DNA of 64,000 nucleotides, taken from contig NZ_JDTK01000005.1 in the NCBI RefSeq assembly GCF_000770925.1, forward strand, positions 1-64,000, read 5' to 3'. The notes under the pieces were generated by a model. That model was not told the origin of the DNA. It saw nothing but the letters and a program-made list of their open reading frames with translations, and searched no databases. A program made the translations under genes and the position numbers. This document shows, one piece after another, positions 26,855 through 34,562 of the stretch (the first letter of the stretch is position 1; each line of letters opens with the position of its first letter). This DNA is from Bifidobacterium ruminantium DSM 6489 (GTDB lineage: Bacteria > Actinomycetota > Actinomycetes > Actinomycetales > Bifidobacteriaceae).

Positions 26855-26873
26855 TCTTCATACGTTGTCGCAG

Positions 26874-26927
26874 GTTTTCTGGTAACACTTGCTATAGCAC
26901 TTTCTGGTAATACTTTCCGGTAACACC
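26874..26927. repeat. Three short direct repeats upstream of yggS
   Basis: TTTCTGGTAACACTT, TTTCTGGTAATACTT and TTTCCGGTAACACC within 54 bp, 90 bp before the yggS start. Could be regulator sites; nothing shows which regulator. Confidence 0.5.
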
Positions 26928-27017
26928 GGTAGCGGATTCCCGACGGATGATGGAAGGGCTGAGATCAGACGTCGGGATTGGCCGTGAACCGGTCGCGGCA
27001 TTGACTGTGAGAGGTGG

Positions 27018-27851
27018 ATGATGACTGCGTATATGAATCACAAGGATCTTGCCAACGAGGTGATTGAGGACGCGCGCTCGCGTGAAATCGCGGACGGCGT
27101 GCACCGCGTGCTGGATCGCATCGCGTCGGCGGAGGAGAAGGCCGGACGCGAAGCCGGTTCCGTGCGACTGCTGGCCGCTACGAAAACCCGCGACGTCGGC
27201 GAGATCATGGCGGCGATCGACGCAGGCGTGCGCATGATCGGCGAGAACCGTCCGCAGGAAGTGGCGGCGAAGGCCGATGGCTTGGCAAAACGATGCGTGG
27301 AACGCGGATTCACGTTGGGCGTCACCGCCGACGCGGCCGATTCAACGGAAGTCGTCACGTCCGCGCATATTCCGTTCCATCTGATCGGCCAGCTGCAAAG
27401 CAACAAAATCGGCAAGGTGCTGCCGGTGGTGAATACCATCGAATCGGTCGATTCGCTCGATCTGGCGGAAAAGATCTCACGCAGGGCCGTGGCACGCGGC
27501 ATCACCGTCGGCGTACTGCTGGAAATCAACGAATCCGGCGAGGAATCGAAATCCGGATGCGATCCTGCGCACGCCATCCGCATCGCGCAGAAAATCGGCA
27601 CATTGGACGGCCTCGAGCTGCAGGGTCTGATGACGATCGGCGCGCACGTGGACGACGAGGCGGTGATCCGCCGTGGCTTCGCGCATCTGCGCAAAACCCG
27701 CGACCTCATTCTCGCGTCCGGCGAACCGGGCACCGGCAACTGCCATGAACTGTCGATGGGCATGACCGGGGATATGGAACTGGCCATCGCCGAAGGCTCC
27801 ACCATCGTGCGCGTGGGCACCGCCATCTTCGGCGAGCGCGCGTTCATCTGA
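27018..27851 (+). CDS. yggS: PLP homeostasis protein (YggS/PLPBP family)
   Basis: 277 aa. Binds pyridoxal phosphate and buffers B6 and amino-acid metabolism; no reaction is known. RLLAATKTRDVGEI holds the PLP lysine; IGENRPQE, FHLIGQLQSNKIGKVLP, LLEINESGEESKSG, LQGLMTIG and LSMGMTGDMELAIAEGST...RVGTAIFG follow the family closely. About 40 residues longer than usual at the N-terminus; GAGAGGTGG precedes the ATG pair at 27018/27021. In actinobacteria it often sits with sepF/ftsZ, but here it stands alone. Confidence 0.95.
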   Translation: MMTAYMNHKDLANEVIEDARSREIADGVHRVLDRIASAEEKAGREAGSVRLLAATKTRDVGEIMAAIDAGVRMIGENRPQEVAAKADGLAKRCVERGFTLGVTADAADSTEVVTSAHIPFHLIGQLQSNKIGKVLPVVNTIESVDSLDLAEKISRRAVARGITVGVLLEINESGEESKSGCDPAHAIRIAQKIGTLDGLELQGLMTIGAHVDDEAVIRRGFAHLRKTRDLILASGEPGTGNCHELSMGMTGDMELAIAEGSTIVRVGTAIFGERAFI

Positions 27852-28020
27852 ATCGCCTGTTTGTCCGATCCGCGGCTTCCGCCGGCTGACGCGATAGTCG
27901 GCGGAGGTGGGGCATCATGCCGTTTCGTGTCCGAATTCACGGTTTGGTGCCTGCAACCGTTGTCTTTTCAGGGAGGGTGCCCTCCTATAGGGGGAAGAGG
28001 CTTTGCTTCGCCGGGTGTGA

Positions 28021-28051
28021 ACATGGGTATGTTCAAAGGAGAAACCCATGT
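28021..28051 (+). promoter_or_regulatory. Hairpin over the sortase ribosome-binding site and start codon
   Basis: ACATGGGT (28021-28028) is the reverse complement of ACCCATGT (28044-28051). The stem covers the sortase ATG at 28048, and AAAGGAG lies in the 15-nt loop, so the fold would block initiation. Confidence 0.5.
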
Positions 28052-29229
28052 CCTGGCTTGCCTGCCGGTCAATGCGCGGACCTGTTCGCAGGCTCGTCCA
28101 TCAGACGGAATCGTATACCCATTCGACGTACCGTATGGCCGTCCGCGTGCATGCAGACGATGACGGCCTCGGCTCCGACGACGGTTGCCGTGATATGGCG
28201 GAGGGTCGTGCAAGTGGCTGTATGGATGACCGTATGCCGATGTTTTGCACGCCATCGTTTCGCGAGGCGATCGACATAGCCGGTGCGGTGCGTTCGCACA
28301 GATTGCGGCGGATTCGCTTCACTATAGTGCGATGCGTGTCGATGCTGCTGATCGTGGGCGCGGTGGCGGTGGCGTCGCTGCCATTCGCGATGCAGGCGCG
28401 TTCGGCCAGGAGGCTTGCGGAGACCTCCGATTCCGCGGCGCGCGCCGTCGCGGGATGGCCGTATCCGATGGCGGAGAACGAATTGGAACGGGCACATGAG
28501 TATAACCGTCGGCTTGCCGTGGAGGGGCAGCCTGTGCTGGGTGAGGCCGCCGACCCGTTCAGTGCTGCGACGGATGGTGGGGTCGGCGGTTCCGTGGTTT
28601 CCGTGGCGGATGTGGATACGGAATACCAGGGCCTGCTGGACTCCGGCGCGGGCATCATGGGTACGGTGCTGGTGCCTGGAATCGGCGTCGAACTGCCGAT
28701 TCGGCATGGCACGTCCGAGCCGGTGCTCGCCGTCGGAGCGGGGCATCTGTATGGTACGAGCCTGCCGGTCGGGGGTGAGGGGACGCATGCGGTGGTCACC
28801 GGGCATCGTGGTTTGGCCGCATCGATGATGTTCACCCGGCTCGACGAGCTGGACAAAGGCGATTTCATGTACGTCAAGGTCATGGGCGAGACGCTGGGCT
28901 ACGAGGTGGACCGGATCAGTGTGATCGAACCGGATGATGTTTCGAAGCTGAAAATCGTGCCGGGGGAGGATCGGTTGACGTTGATGACCTGCACTCCCTA
29001 CGGCGTCAACACGCATCGCCTGCTCGTATCCGGCCATCGCGTGGCCTTGCCGACGCCCGCGCCGGATCCAGCCGACGTGCACGATCCGCGCGCCGACGGT
29101 CTGAATGCGCTCGCCGTCGTTGTCGGTTGCGTGGCAGGAGGCATGACGCTGTGCTGTCTGATCGTGCGTTCGATCCGTCCGCGCCGAATCGTCATGCGCC
29201 ACGCCTTCGCCCGACCGGCCGGCATGTAA
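28048..29229 (+). CDS. Class C sortase (pilin polymerase)
   Basis: 393 aa. Links pilin subunits into covalent pili on the cell surface. Membrane helix at about 93-115, lid-type region near 130-165, catalytic core with TGHRGL (His), TLMTCTPYGVNTHRLLV (Cys and Arg), and a C-terminal helix (ALAVVVGCVAGGMTLCCLIV), the class C layout. The N-terminal 90 residues are longer than usual. AAAGGAG lies 8-9 nt before the ATG. It stands first, before its two pilin genes, on the same strand. Confidence 0.92.
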   Translation: MSWLACRSMRGPVRRLVHQTESYTHSTYRMAVRVHADDDGLGSDDGCRDMAEGRASGCMDDRMPMFCTPSFREAIDIAGAVRSHRLRRIRFTIVRCVSMLLIVGAVAVASLPFAMQARSARRLAETSDSAARAVAGWPYPMAENELERAHEYNRRLAVEGQPVLGEAADPFSAATDGGVGGSVVSVADVDTEYQGLLDSGAGIMGTVLVPGIGVELPIRHGTSEPVLAVGAGHLYGTSLPVGGEGTHAVVTGHRGLAASMMFTRLDELDKGDFMYVKVMGETLGYEVDRISVIEPDDVSKLKIVPGEDRLTLMTCTPYGVNTHRLLVSGHRVALPTPAPDPADVHDPRADGLNALAVVVGCVAGGMTLCCLIVRSIRPRRIVMRHAFARPAGM

Positions 29230-29400
29230 TCGGCTCACAAGGTTGGCACGCAAGGGGAAAATCCGCTGAATTCCGTTTCCGGAACGCGCCCCGACCCCCA
29301 TCAATGGAGGGTGCGGTCCGCATGGTTCCGATCCCTAATGTTTCGAGGCATGGAGGCGCATGGGCAGCCCGCCGCAGCGCCGATGAGGGGTGGATGTGCC

Positions 29401-30765
29401 ATGAAACGGATGAGGAGCCCGCTTGCCGTTCTCGCGAACCGGCATCGTGGTTGGATAAAAGGATTCACGGCTTCGCTTGCGGTTCTTGCGATGCTGGCCG
29501 GCGTGGCCGGAGCGGGGTCGATCGCGTATGCCGACGAAGTCGCGCCGAAGGACGGTGGCGCGGTCGTCGAATCCGTGGACGATCGGACGAGCGTGGAACA
29601 GCAGAACGAAGTCGATGCTACGGAAGGCGGTGTCGCGGAAAGCGGCACGACGGAAGACGACGCTTCCGGAACCGACGATTCGGAGCGGGCGACATCCGAC
29701 GGGAGTCCGCAGGAGCGATCGGACGAACAGCAATCGCAGCAAACGGAAAACCAACCCGGAACGGAGGAACAGCCTGGGGTTAGGCAGCCTTCGGCTGGAT
29801 CCGACGGACTATCTCCGGATGGTGATGCGCCGGTTCAAAGCGACGATGGCAAGGACGACGCTGGGCAAAGCGGCGCGGATGATACGACGGGTGACATCGC
29901 GGATGCGGAATCCGACGGCAACACGGATGACAAGGAATCCGATGGCAAGGACGGCGAAGCAGCCGACAAAGAGGACGGCAGCGACGACGAGGACGCCAAA
30001 ACGGACGAAGGCAAGGATGCCGATGATATGGCCGACGGCCACATCATGCGCGAGCGCTTCACTTTCAATCGCAAAACCGTGATGCGTGCCGCGGCGAACG
30101 AGACCGTGCCGGCGCCGGACCACACGAAAAGCATCGTCTACAACGGCGGCGGCATCAATTACGACGCGACCGGCGACGAAGGAACCGGCGAAACCTCCGC
30201 AAGGAAGCGCGGCTTCCGTTCGAACGCCGCGGCGCAGGTCTGCTACACGTTCGACCGGCAATCCGATTGCGCGGTCTACCAGCATCCCGTGCTGCAGGTG
30301 CCGTCCGCCGACGTGGTCGTGACGAAGCATTGGGAAGGCGGCGCGCCATCCGGTTCGGCCACATTGCGCATCGACCTCATGCAGAACGGCGCGTCGATGG
30401 CTGGCAAGGACCTTTCCGAGGACGACGCCATATCGACCGGCGAATGGCGCGTGACGTTCCACGGCATGATGCCGGGCGACTACACCGTCACGGAAGGCGC
30501 GATCGCAGGCTACGGCGCGAAGGACGGCGTCGCTTCGGTGCCGATTTCCATCACCAGAGCCGACATGTGGGCCGCATTCGACAAAGGGCGCACCGCGACC
30601 TACGAAGCCTCGTTCACCAACGTGCGGCAGACGGTGGCCGCGCTGCCATTGTCGGGTGCGACGGACGAACGGACATGGCTGATCGTAGCCGGAGTGGCAG
30701 CGCTGATCCTGCTGCTTGCGGGCATCATCGGACTGGCCATGATCGGACGCGGACGGCCGCTGTGA
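29401..30765 (+). CDS. LPLSG-anchored minor or tip pilin, Cna_B-like
   Basis: 454 aa. Signal peptide at about 1-45 ending AYADE, then a 170-residue Asp/Glu/Ser/Gln-rich low-complexity stalk, then a region with a Cna_B-like fold (VVVTKHWEGGAPSGSATLRIDLMQNG; MMPGDYTVTEGAIAGY), and the C-terminal sorting signal LPLSG, membrane helix and GRGRPL. Start at 29401 has GAGGGGTGG upstream. Cysteines (CYTF, CAVY) are unusual for a pilin. Position between sortase C and the major pilin suggests an accessory subunit. Confidence 0.82.
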   Translation: MKRMRSPLAVLANRHRGWIKGFTASLAVLAMLAGVAGAGSIAYADEVAPKDGGAVVESVDDRTSVEQQNEVDATEGGVAESGTTEDDASGTDDSERATSDGSPQERSDEQQSQQTENQPGTEEQPGVRQPSAGSDGLSPDGDAPVQSDDGKDDAGQSGADDTTGDIADAESDGNTDDKESDGKDGEAADKEDGSDDEDAKTDEGKDADDMADGHIMRERFTFNRKTVMRAAANETVPAPDHTKSIVYNGGGINYDATGDEGTGETSARKRGFRSNAAAQVCYTFDRQSDCAVYQHPVLQVPSADVVVTKHWEGGAPSGSATLRIDLMQNGASMAGKDLSEDDAISTGEWRVTFHGMMPGDYTVTEGAIAGYGAKDGVASVPISITRADMWAAFDKGRTATYEASFTNVRQTVAALPLSGATDERTWLIVAGVAALILLLAGIIGLAMIGRGRPL

Positions 30766-30881
30766 ACGGAATCGGACGCAAGCCGGATGAATCGGCCAAA
30801 TCAAACGAACATCTTTTCCAAAACCAACCAATCGGCCATGGCGACAGAGCCGAACAAACCAAGAAAGAGAGGTCTCTCATC

Positions 30882-32459
30882 ATGAAGACGAGAAGACTTT
30901 GCGCAGTAATAGCCGCGGCGGCAACCCTGCTGGGCGGCATGGCGTTCGGCACGACCGGAGCCTACGCGGCCGACGACGCGTCGATCGAAGTGCGGCACTC
31001 GCGGGAAGGGCACACCTACTCCGCGTACAAGTTCGCATCGCTCACCCCCGAAGGCAGCGCCGTGCAGGTGGACACGGACGCCGACTGGGTGCAGGCGGTG
31101 ACCGCCGCCGTGACTGCGGCGAATGCAGCGACGTCCGCCGACGCCATGCCGGGTGAATACGATGGCAATCCCGCCGCGTTCGCTGCCACCAAAACCGGAA
31201 ACACCGACGCGGCCTGGTTCCGCTCCTTCGCCGGCGCGCTGGCCATCGGCACGGGAGTCACGGCGAACGGAACTGTCATCGGCAACGGCGAATCCGCGAC
31301 CATCAGCCCGCTCGAGGAAGGCTGGTATCTCATCACCGATGTGGACAAGGACGGCAACCGTGGCATCAACGCCATCGTCGCCACCACGCTCGGCGGCGTA
31401 GCCAAAACCTTCACAGTGAAGGGCGATCCGGCCACCGGCCAAGGCAAGATCGACGCGGTCGGCGCATTCGTGGCCAAGAACGAAGACAAACCCGAACAAC
31501 CGGACAAGACGGCCGACCAGACCACCACGGCAGACGGCGTTGGCATCGGACAGGCCATCACCTATACCATCGCGCTGGGCATTCCAGCCGCGGCCGAAGG
31601 CTACGACACCTACCCATATTTCGTGAAGGACGTCGCATCCAAAAGCCTGACGGTCAACAAGGACTTCTCTGCGAAAATCGGCAGCACGGATGTGCCGTTC
31701 ACCTACGTGACCGAGCCGACCGTCGACACCGACGGCAACACCACCACCTTGCTGGAATTCGATCTGGCCGGCAAGAGCGGCCATCTGGTCATCACCTACA
31801 CCGCCGTGGTCAACAAGGACATCATCGCCATGGACGGTAAAATGTCCAACACGGCGTCCGTGTCCCGAGACGGCGAGGCGTGGATCCCGCCGGTCGAATT
31901 CGATTCCTACACCGGCGGTTTCGACTTCCGCAAGTACGGCGTCGGAAATGACGACGACGGGTTGGCCGGAGCGACGTTCAACGTGTTCGAAGGATCCGCG
32001 GTGTCGAAGACCCCGCTCAGATTCGTCAGGACCGGGGAGGGCATGTACCGTCTCGCTGAAGCCGACGAGCAAGGCGATGAGGTCTCCGCTGACGTGGTCA
32101 CCACCACCGGCAACGTGAGGATCACGGGACTGAAATCCGGCGAATACACGCTGAAGGAGATTGGCTTCGTGAAAGGCTATGCGAAGAATTTCGTGCCGAC
32201 CTTCACCGTGAAGCTTGAGATCGATCAGGAGACCGGCGCCTCGACCTTCAAACTGGTCGGCGACAACAACCTCGGTCTGGCGAGCATGGATGAGAAGCCC
32301 CAGGTCATTCAGGTCAAGAACGTGAAGAACATCACGCAGCTGCCGCTCACCGGCGCTGCCGGAACCGCGCTGTTCACCATCGTGGCTCTGGTCATGGCCG
32401 GAGCCGGCCTGGCGCTTGTGTTCCGTTTCCGTGAACCCGATACGACGGAAACGGTCTGA
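30882..32459 (+). CDS. Major pilin, isopeptide-forming, LPLTG-anchored
   Basis: 525 aa. Signal peptide at 1-30 (AAAATLLGGMAFGTTGAYAA), N-terminal SpaA/FimA-type domain (REGHTYSAYKFASLTPEG), middle domain (IGQAITYTIALGIPAAAEGYDTYPYFVKD), C-terminal domain with an E-box-like GEYTLKEIGFVKGYAKNF, then LPLTG, helix and a charged tail. The usual VYPKN pilin motif is not seen; the Lys used for polymerisation may be in TYPYFVKD or VNKDFSAK. AAAGAGAGG lies about 10 nt before the ATG. Likely the shaft protein assembled by the adjacent sortase. Confidence 0.87.
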   Translation: MKTRRLCAVIAAAATLLGGMAFGTTGAYAADDASIEVRHSREGHTYSAYKFASLTPEGSAVQVDTDADWVQAVTAAVTAANAATSADAMPGEYDGNPAAFAATKTGNTDAAWFRSFAGALAIGTGVTANGTVIGNGESATISPLEEGWYLITDVDKDGNRGINAIVATTLGGVAKTFTVKGDPATGQGKIDAVGAFVAKNEDKPEQPDKTADQTTTADGVGIGQAITYTIALGIPAAAEGYDTYPYFVKDVASKSLTVNKDFSAKIGSTDVPFTYVTEPTVDTDGNTTTLLEFDLAGKSGHLVITYTAVVNKDIIAMDGKMSNTASVSRDGEAWIPPVEFDSYTGGFDFRKYGVGNDDDGLAGATFNVFEGSAVSKTPLRFVRTGEGMYRLAEADEQGDEVSADVVTTTGNVRITGLKSGEYTLKEIGFVKGYAKNFVPTFTVKLEIDQETGASTFKLVGDNNLGLASMDEKPQVIQVKNVKNITQLPLTGAAGTALFTIVALVMAGAGLALVFRFREPDTTETV

Positions 32460-32511
32460 CGGGCCATTCCGAACGATCCGTCCGTGAAAGACGGAAGACG
32501 GAGTGTATATG

Positions 32512-32549
32512 GGCGGGTGAGTCGTCGGATGATCGGCGGCTCACCCGCC
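32512..32549 (+). terminator. Terminator of the pilus operon
   Basis: GGCGGGTGAG and CTCACCCGCC (32540-32549) form a 10-bp stem with an 18-nt loop; followed by TTCG, so a weak T-tail. Confidence 0.65.
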
Positions 32550-32722
32550 TTCGCCATGCCAAAAAGGGTGATTTGGGGTTTCCTCGGCTTAGGACGATTG
32601 GGAAACCGCCGTCCGCGCCGTTACGATGAAATACGAGACGGACGGAGAAGACGGCATGACGGAGGTCGTTCGACTATCGCGCGGCGTATGGGAGACGCCG
32701 CGTCAGGCCGAAAGGGGACATC

Positions 32723-33256
32723 ATGCACAACGGCGGTGGAACGTTCAGTCCGGAGGAAGTCGAATATCTGCGATCCCTGCCGGTGGTCGCCGAAGCGACA
32801 TCGAAACGCATCACCTACACGGAATCGTTCAAACACAACTGCATGCGCCGCTACCTTGCGGGCGAATCGCCGGTCGAACTGTTCCGTGAAGCGGGCCTTG
32901 ACCCGTCGCTGATCGGCTACAAGCGCATCGAACGCTGCTTCGCGCGATGGCGCGCGATCCCATGCCGCATGCATACGGACAAGCTGGTGCCGGTCGATGG
33001 CTGCGTGCCGGACGATGGCCGTGCGTCGTATGACAGCCATGCTGCGGACGGCAAACGGACGAATGTCGCGGCCGGCGGAAGGATGCATTCCGAGGACGCG
33101 GACGTACGTGCGGATGTGGGCGCGCGTGCGGCCGCAGCATCCGCTTCGCGGACGGGCGTCGACGTGCGCGACCTGCTCATCGTCCAACAGGTGCGGCGCA
33201 TCGACGCGCTGGAACGCGAGGTCGTCGCCCTGCGCGCCGAACTTGGTCGCGAATGA
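32723..33256 (+). CDS. HTH-domain protein with C-terminal coiled coil, function unknown
   Basis: 177 aa. Residues about 10-75 (EEVEYLRSLPVV; TYTESFKHNCMRRYLAGESPV; REAGLDPSLIGYKRIERCFARW) form a double-helix DNA-binding region of a widespread Gram-positive family with no assigned role, resembling the OrfA part of some transposases. A His/Arg/Asp/Ala-rich linker (80-140) and a short coiled coil (VRRIDALEREVVALRAEL) end the protein. AAAGGGG precedes the ATG. It follows the pilus operon, and a broken paralogue precedes yggS at 26273. Confidence 0.7.
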   Translation: MHNGGGTFSPEEVEYLRSLPVVAEATSKRITYTESFKHNCMRRYLAGESPVELFREAGLDPSLIGYKRIERCFARWRAIPCRMHTDKLVPVDGCVPDDGRASYDSHAADGKRTNVAAGGRMHSEDADVRADVGARAAAASASRTGVDVRDLLIVQQVRRIDALEREVVALRAELGRE

Positions 33257-33300
33257 CGATTCGCGCGCGCGGAGGGCGGACGGAAGGTAGACTGGCGGGT

Positions 33301-34122
33301 ATGAGAATTGCACGTTTCACACATGATGATGTACCGCAGTACGCCTTCGTACAGACCGACAAGGATGACGGCAAGGACTACCTCGTGGCCTTGAACGGCT
33401 ATCCGCTGTCCGGCAAGGCCGTCGAGCCGACCGGCGAGCGCTATCCGGTGGACGGCGATGGCATCCGTCTGCTCGCGCCGGTCATTCCGTCCAAGGTGTA
33501 CGGCCTGGCCAAGAATTACGAGGCGCATGCGCAGTTCATGCATGACGCCGGCCATTCCGAGGTCAAGCACGCGCCGGAGGATATGGTGATCTTCACCAAG
33601 CCGAGCACGTCCGTGATCGGCCCCGATGATCCGATCGTGATTCCGCCGTGTTCGAACGATATGAATTTCGAGCCGGAACTGGCTGTGGTGATGGGACGCA
33701 TCGCCAAGAACGTGCCGGTGGAGAAGGCCATGGACTACGTGCTGGGCTTCACTTGCGTGAACGATGTGACGTTGCGTGACCTGCAGGGTCTCGATCCGAT
33801 GTGGACGAGGGCGAAGGGCTTCGACACCGCGTGCCCGTTGGGTCCGTGGATCGTGACGCGCGACGATGTGAATTGGAAGGATGCGAAGATCTCCTTCACG
33901 CTCAACGGCGAGGATGTCGAGATGGCATCGGGCACCACGGCGAATCTGATTCATGGCATTCCGGAGCAGATCGCGGCGATTTCGAGCTTCACCACGCTGC
34001 TGCCGGGCGACGTGATCATGACGGGCACGCCGAACGCGTCCGGTCATCTGGATCCGGGCGATGAGGCGATCGTGCATGTCGAGGGCGTCGGCGATCTGCG
34101 CAATGTGGTGGTGCGTGGCTGA
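33301..34122 (+). CDS. Fumarylacetoacetate hydrolase family protein
   Basis: 273 aa. FAH-fold hydrolase or isomerase. KVYGLAKNYEAHA, IFTKPSTSVIGPDDPI, NFEPELAVVMGRIAKN (metal Glu residues), VNDVTLRDLQ, KGFDTACPLGPWIV and LLPGDVIMTGTPNASG are family segments. The precise substrate cannot be deduced; actinobacterial members include oxaloacetate decarboxylase-like and 2-hydroxyhepta-2,4-diene-dioate isomerase-like enzymes. No standard ribosome-binding site; TAGACT ends 7 nt before the ATG, suggesting a leaderless mRNA. Confidence 0.85.
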   Translation: MRIARFTHDDVPQYAFVQTDKDDGKDYLVALNGYPLSGKAVEPTGERYPVDGDGIRLLAPVIPSKVYGLAKNYEAHAQFMHDAGHSEVKHAPEDMVIFTKPSTSVIGPDDPIVIPPCSNDMNFEPELAVVMGRIAKNVPVEKAMDYVLGFTCVNDVTLRDLQGLDPMWTRAKGFDTACPLGPWIVTRDDVNWKDAKISFTLNGEDVEMASGTTANLIHGIPEQIAAISSFTTLLPGDVIMTGTPNASGHLDPGDEAIVHVEGVGDLRNVVVRG

Positions 34123-34304
34123 CCGTCGCTGACGATTGCCGTCTGTCCTTGGTTGCCTGGCCGTGTGGCTGCGGTTGCCTGGTTGCGGACGGATTCGGCG
34201 GTCGGCTGGTTGTTGACGAGCTTTTGTGTATGGCGGGTTTCGTGGCGTTTAGGACGTCGTAGGCCCGCCATCGTCGTATTTTCGGACGCCTTGCTCAATT
34301 GCGG

Positions 34305-34361
34305 AATCGGTTATATCTGATTTCGTAGCCGTTTTCCCAATGAAATCAGTTATAACTGATT
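34305..34361. promoter_or_regulatory. Paired 18-bp palindromic operators of an unknown regulator
   Basis: AATCGGTTATATCTGATT (34305-34322) and AATCAGTTATAACTGATT (34344-34361) agree at 16 of 18 positions; the second is a perfect palindrome. Centres are 39 bp apart. They lie 70-120 bp upstream of the HAIR element and do not match it. Confidence 0.6.
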
Positions 34362-34427
34362 CTTTATGCCGTATGGGGGTATGTGGCTGAAGCGTCTTGT
34401 TGATGACGTTGCTTAAGAAACGCAAAA

Positions 34428-34463
34428 GTTGAGTGTGTATGACTCAAGTTTTGGGAATATAAT
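34428..34463 (+). promoter_or_regulatory. HAIR element (HspR operator) and -10 box of clpB
   Basis: GTTGAGT-N7-ACTCAAG (34428-34448) matches the HAIR consensus CTTGAGT-N7-ACTCAAG in 13 of 14 positions. TATAAT follows at 34458-34463. HspR control of clpB through HAIR is established in actinobacteria including bifidobacteria. Confidence 0.85.
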
Positions 34464-34562
34464 GGCGGTGAAGTCGGTTGGGCATATCAGACAACGACAT
34501 ATGCGCCCCGGTCCGGACACCTTCCGATCGGCCCGGGCGGGACGCGAACCATGGAGGATGAT

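Larger units (their letters stand above)
26695..27017. other. Intergenic region before yggS
   Basis: 323 bp. Holds a long imperfect hairpin (26800-26854) and three copies of a GGTAAYAC repeat (26874-26927), both listed separately. No gene seen. Confidence 0.5.
34123..34562. other. clpB upstream region
   Basis: 440 bp without a gene. It holds two copies of an 18-bp palindromic element, a HAIR element and a TATAAT box (listed separately). Confidence 0.7.

Noticed and set aside
27960..28020. Phase-variable G tract upstream of the pilus genes, as known in other bifidobacteria
   Set aside because: The longest G run here is five bases, too short for clear slippage.
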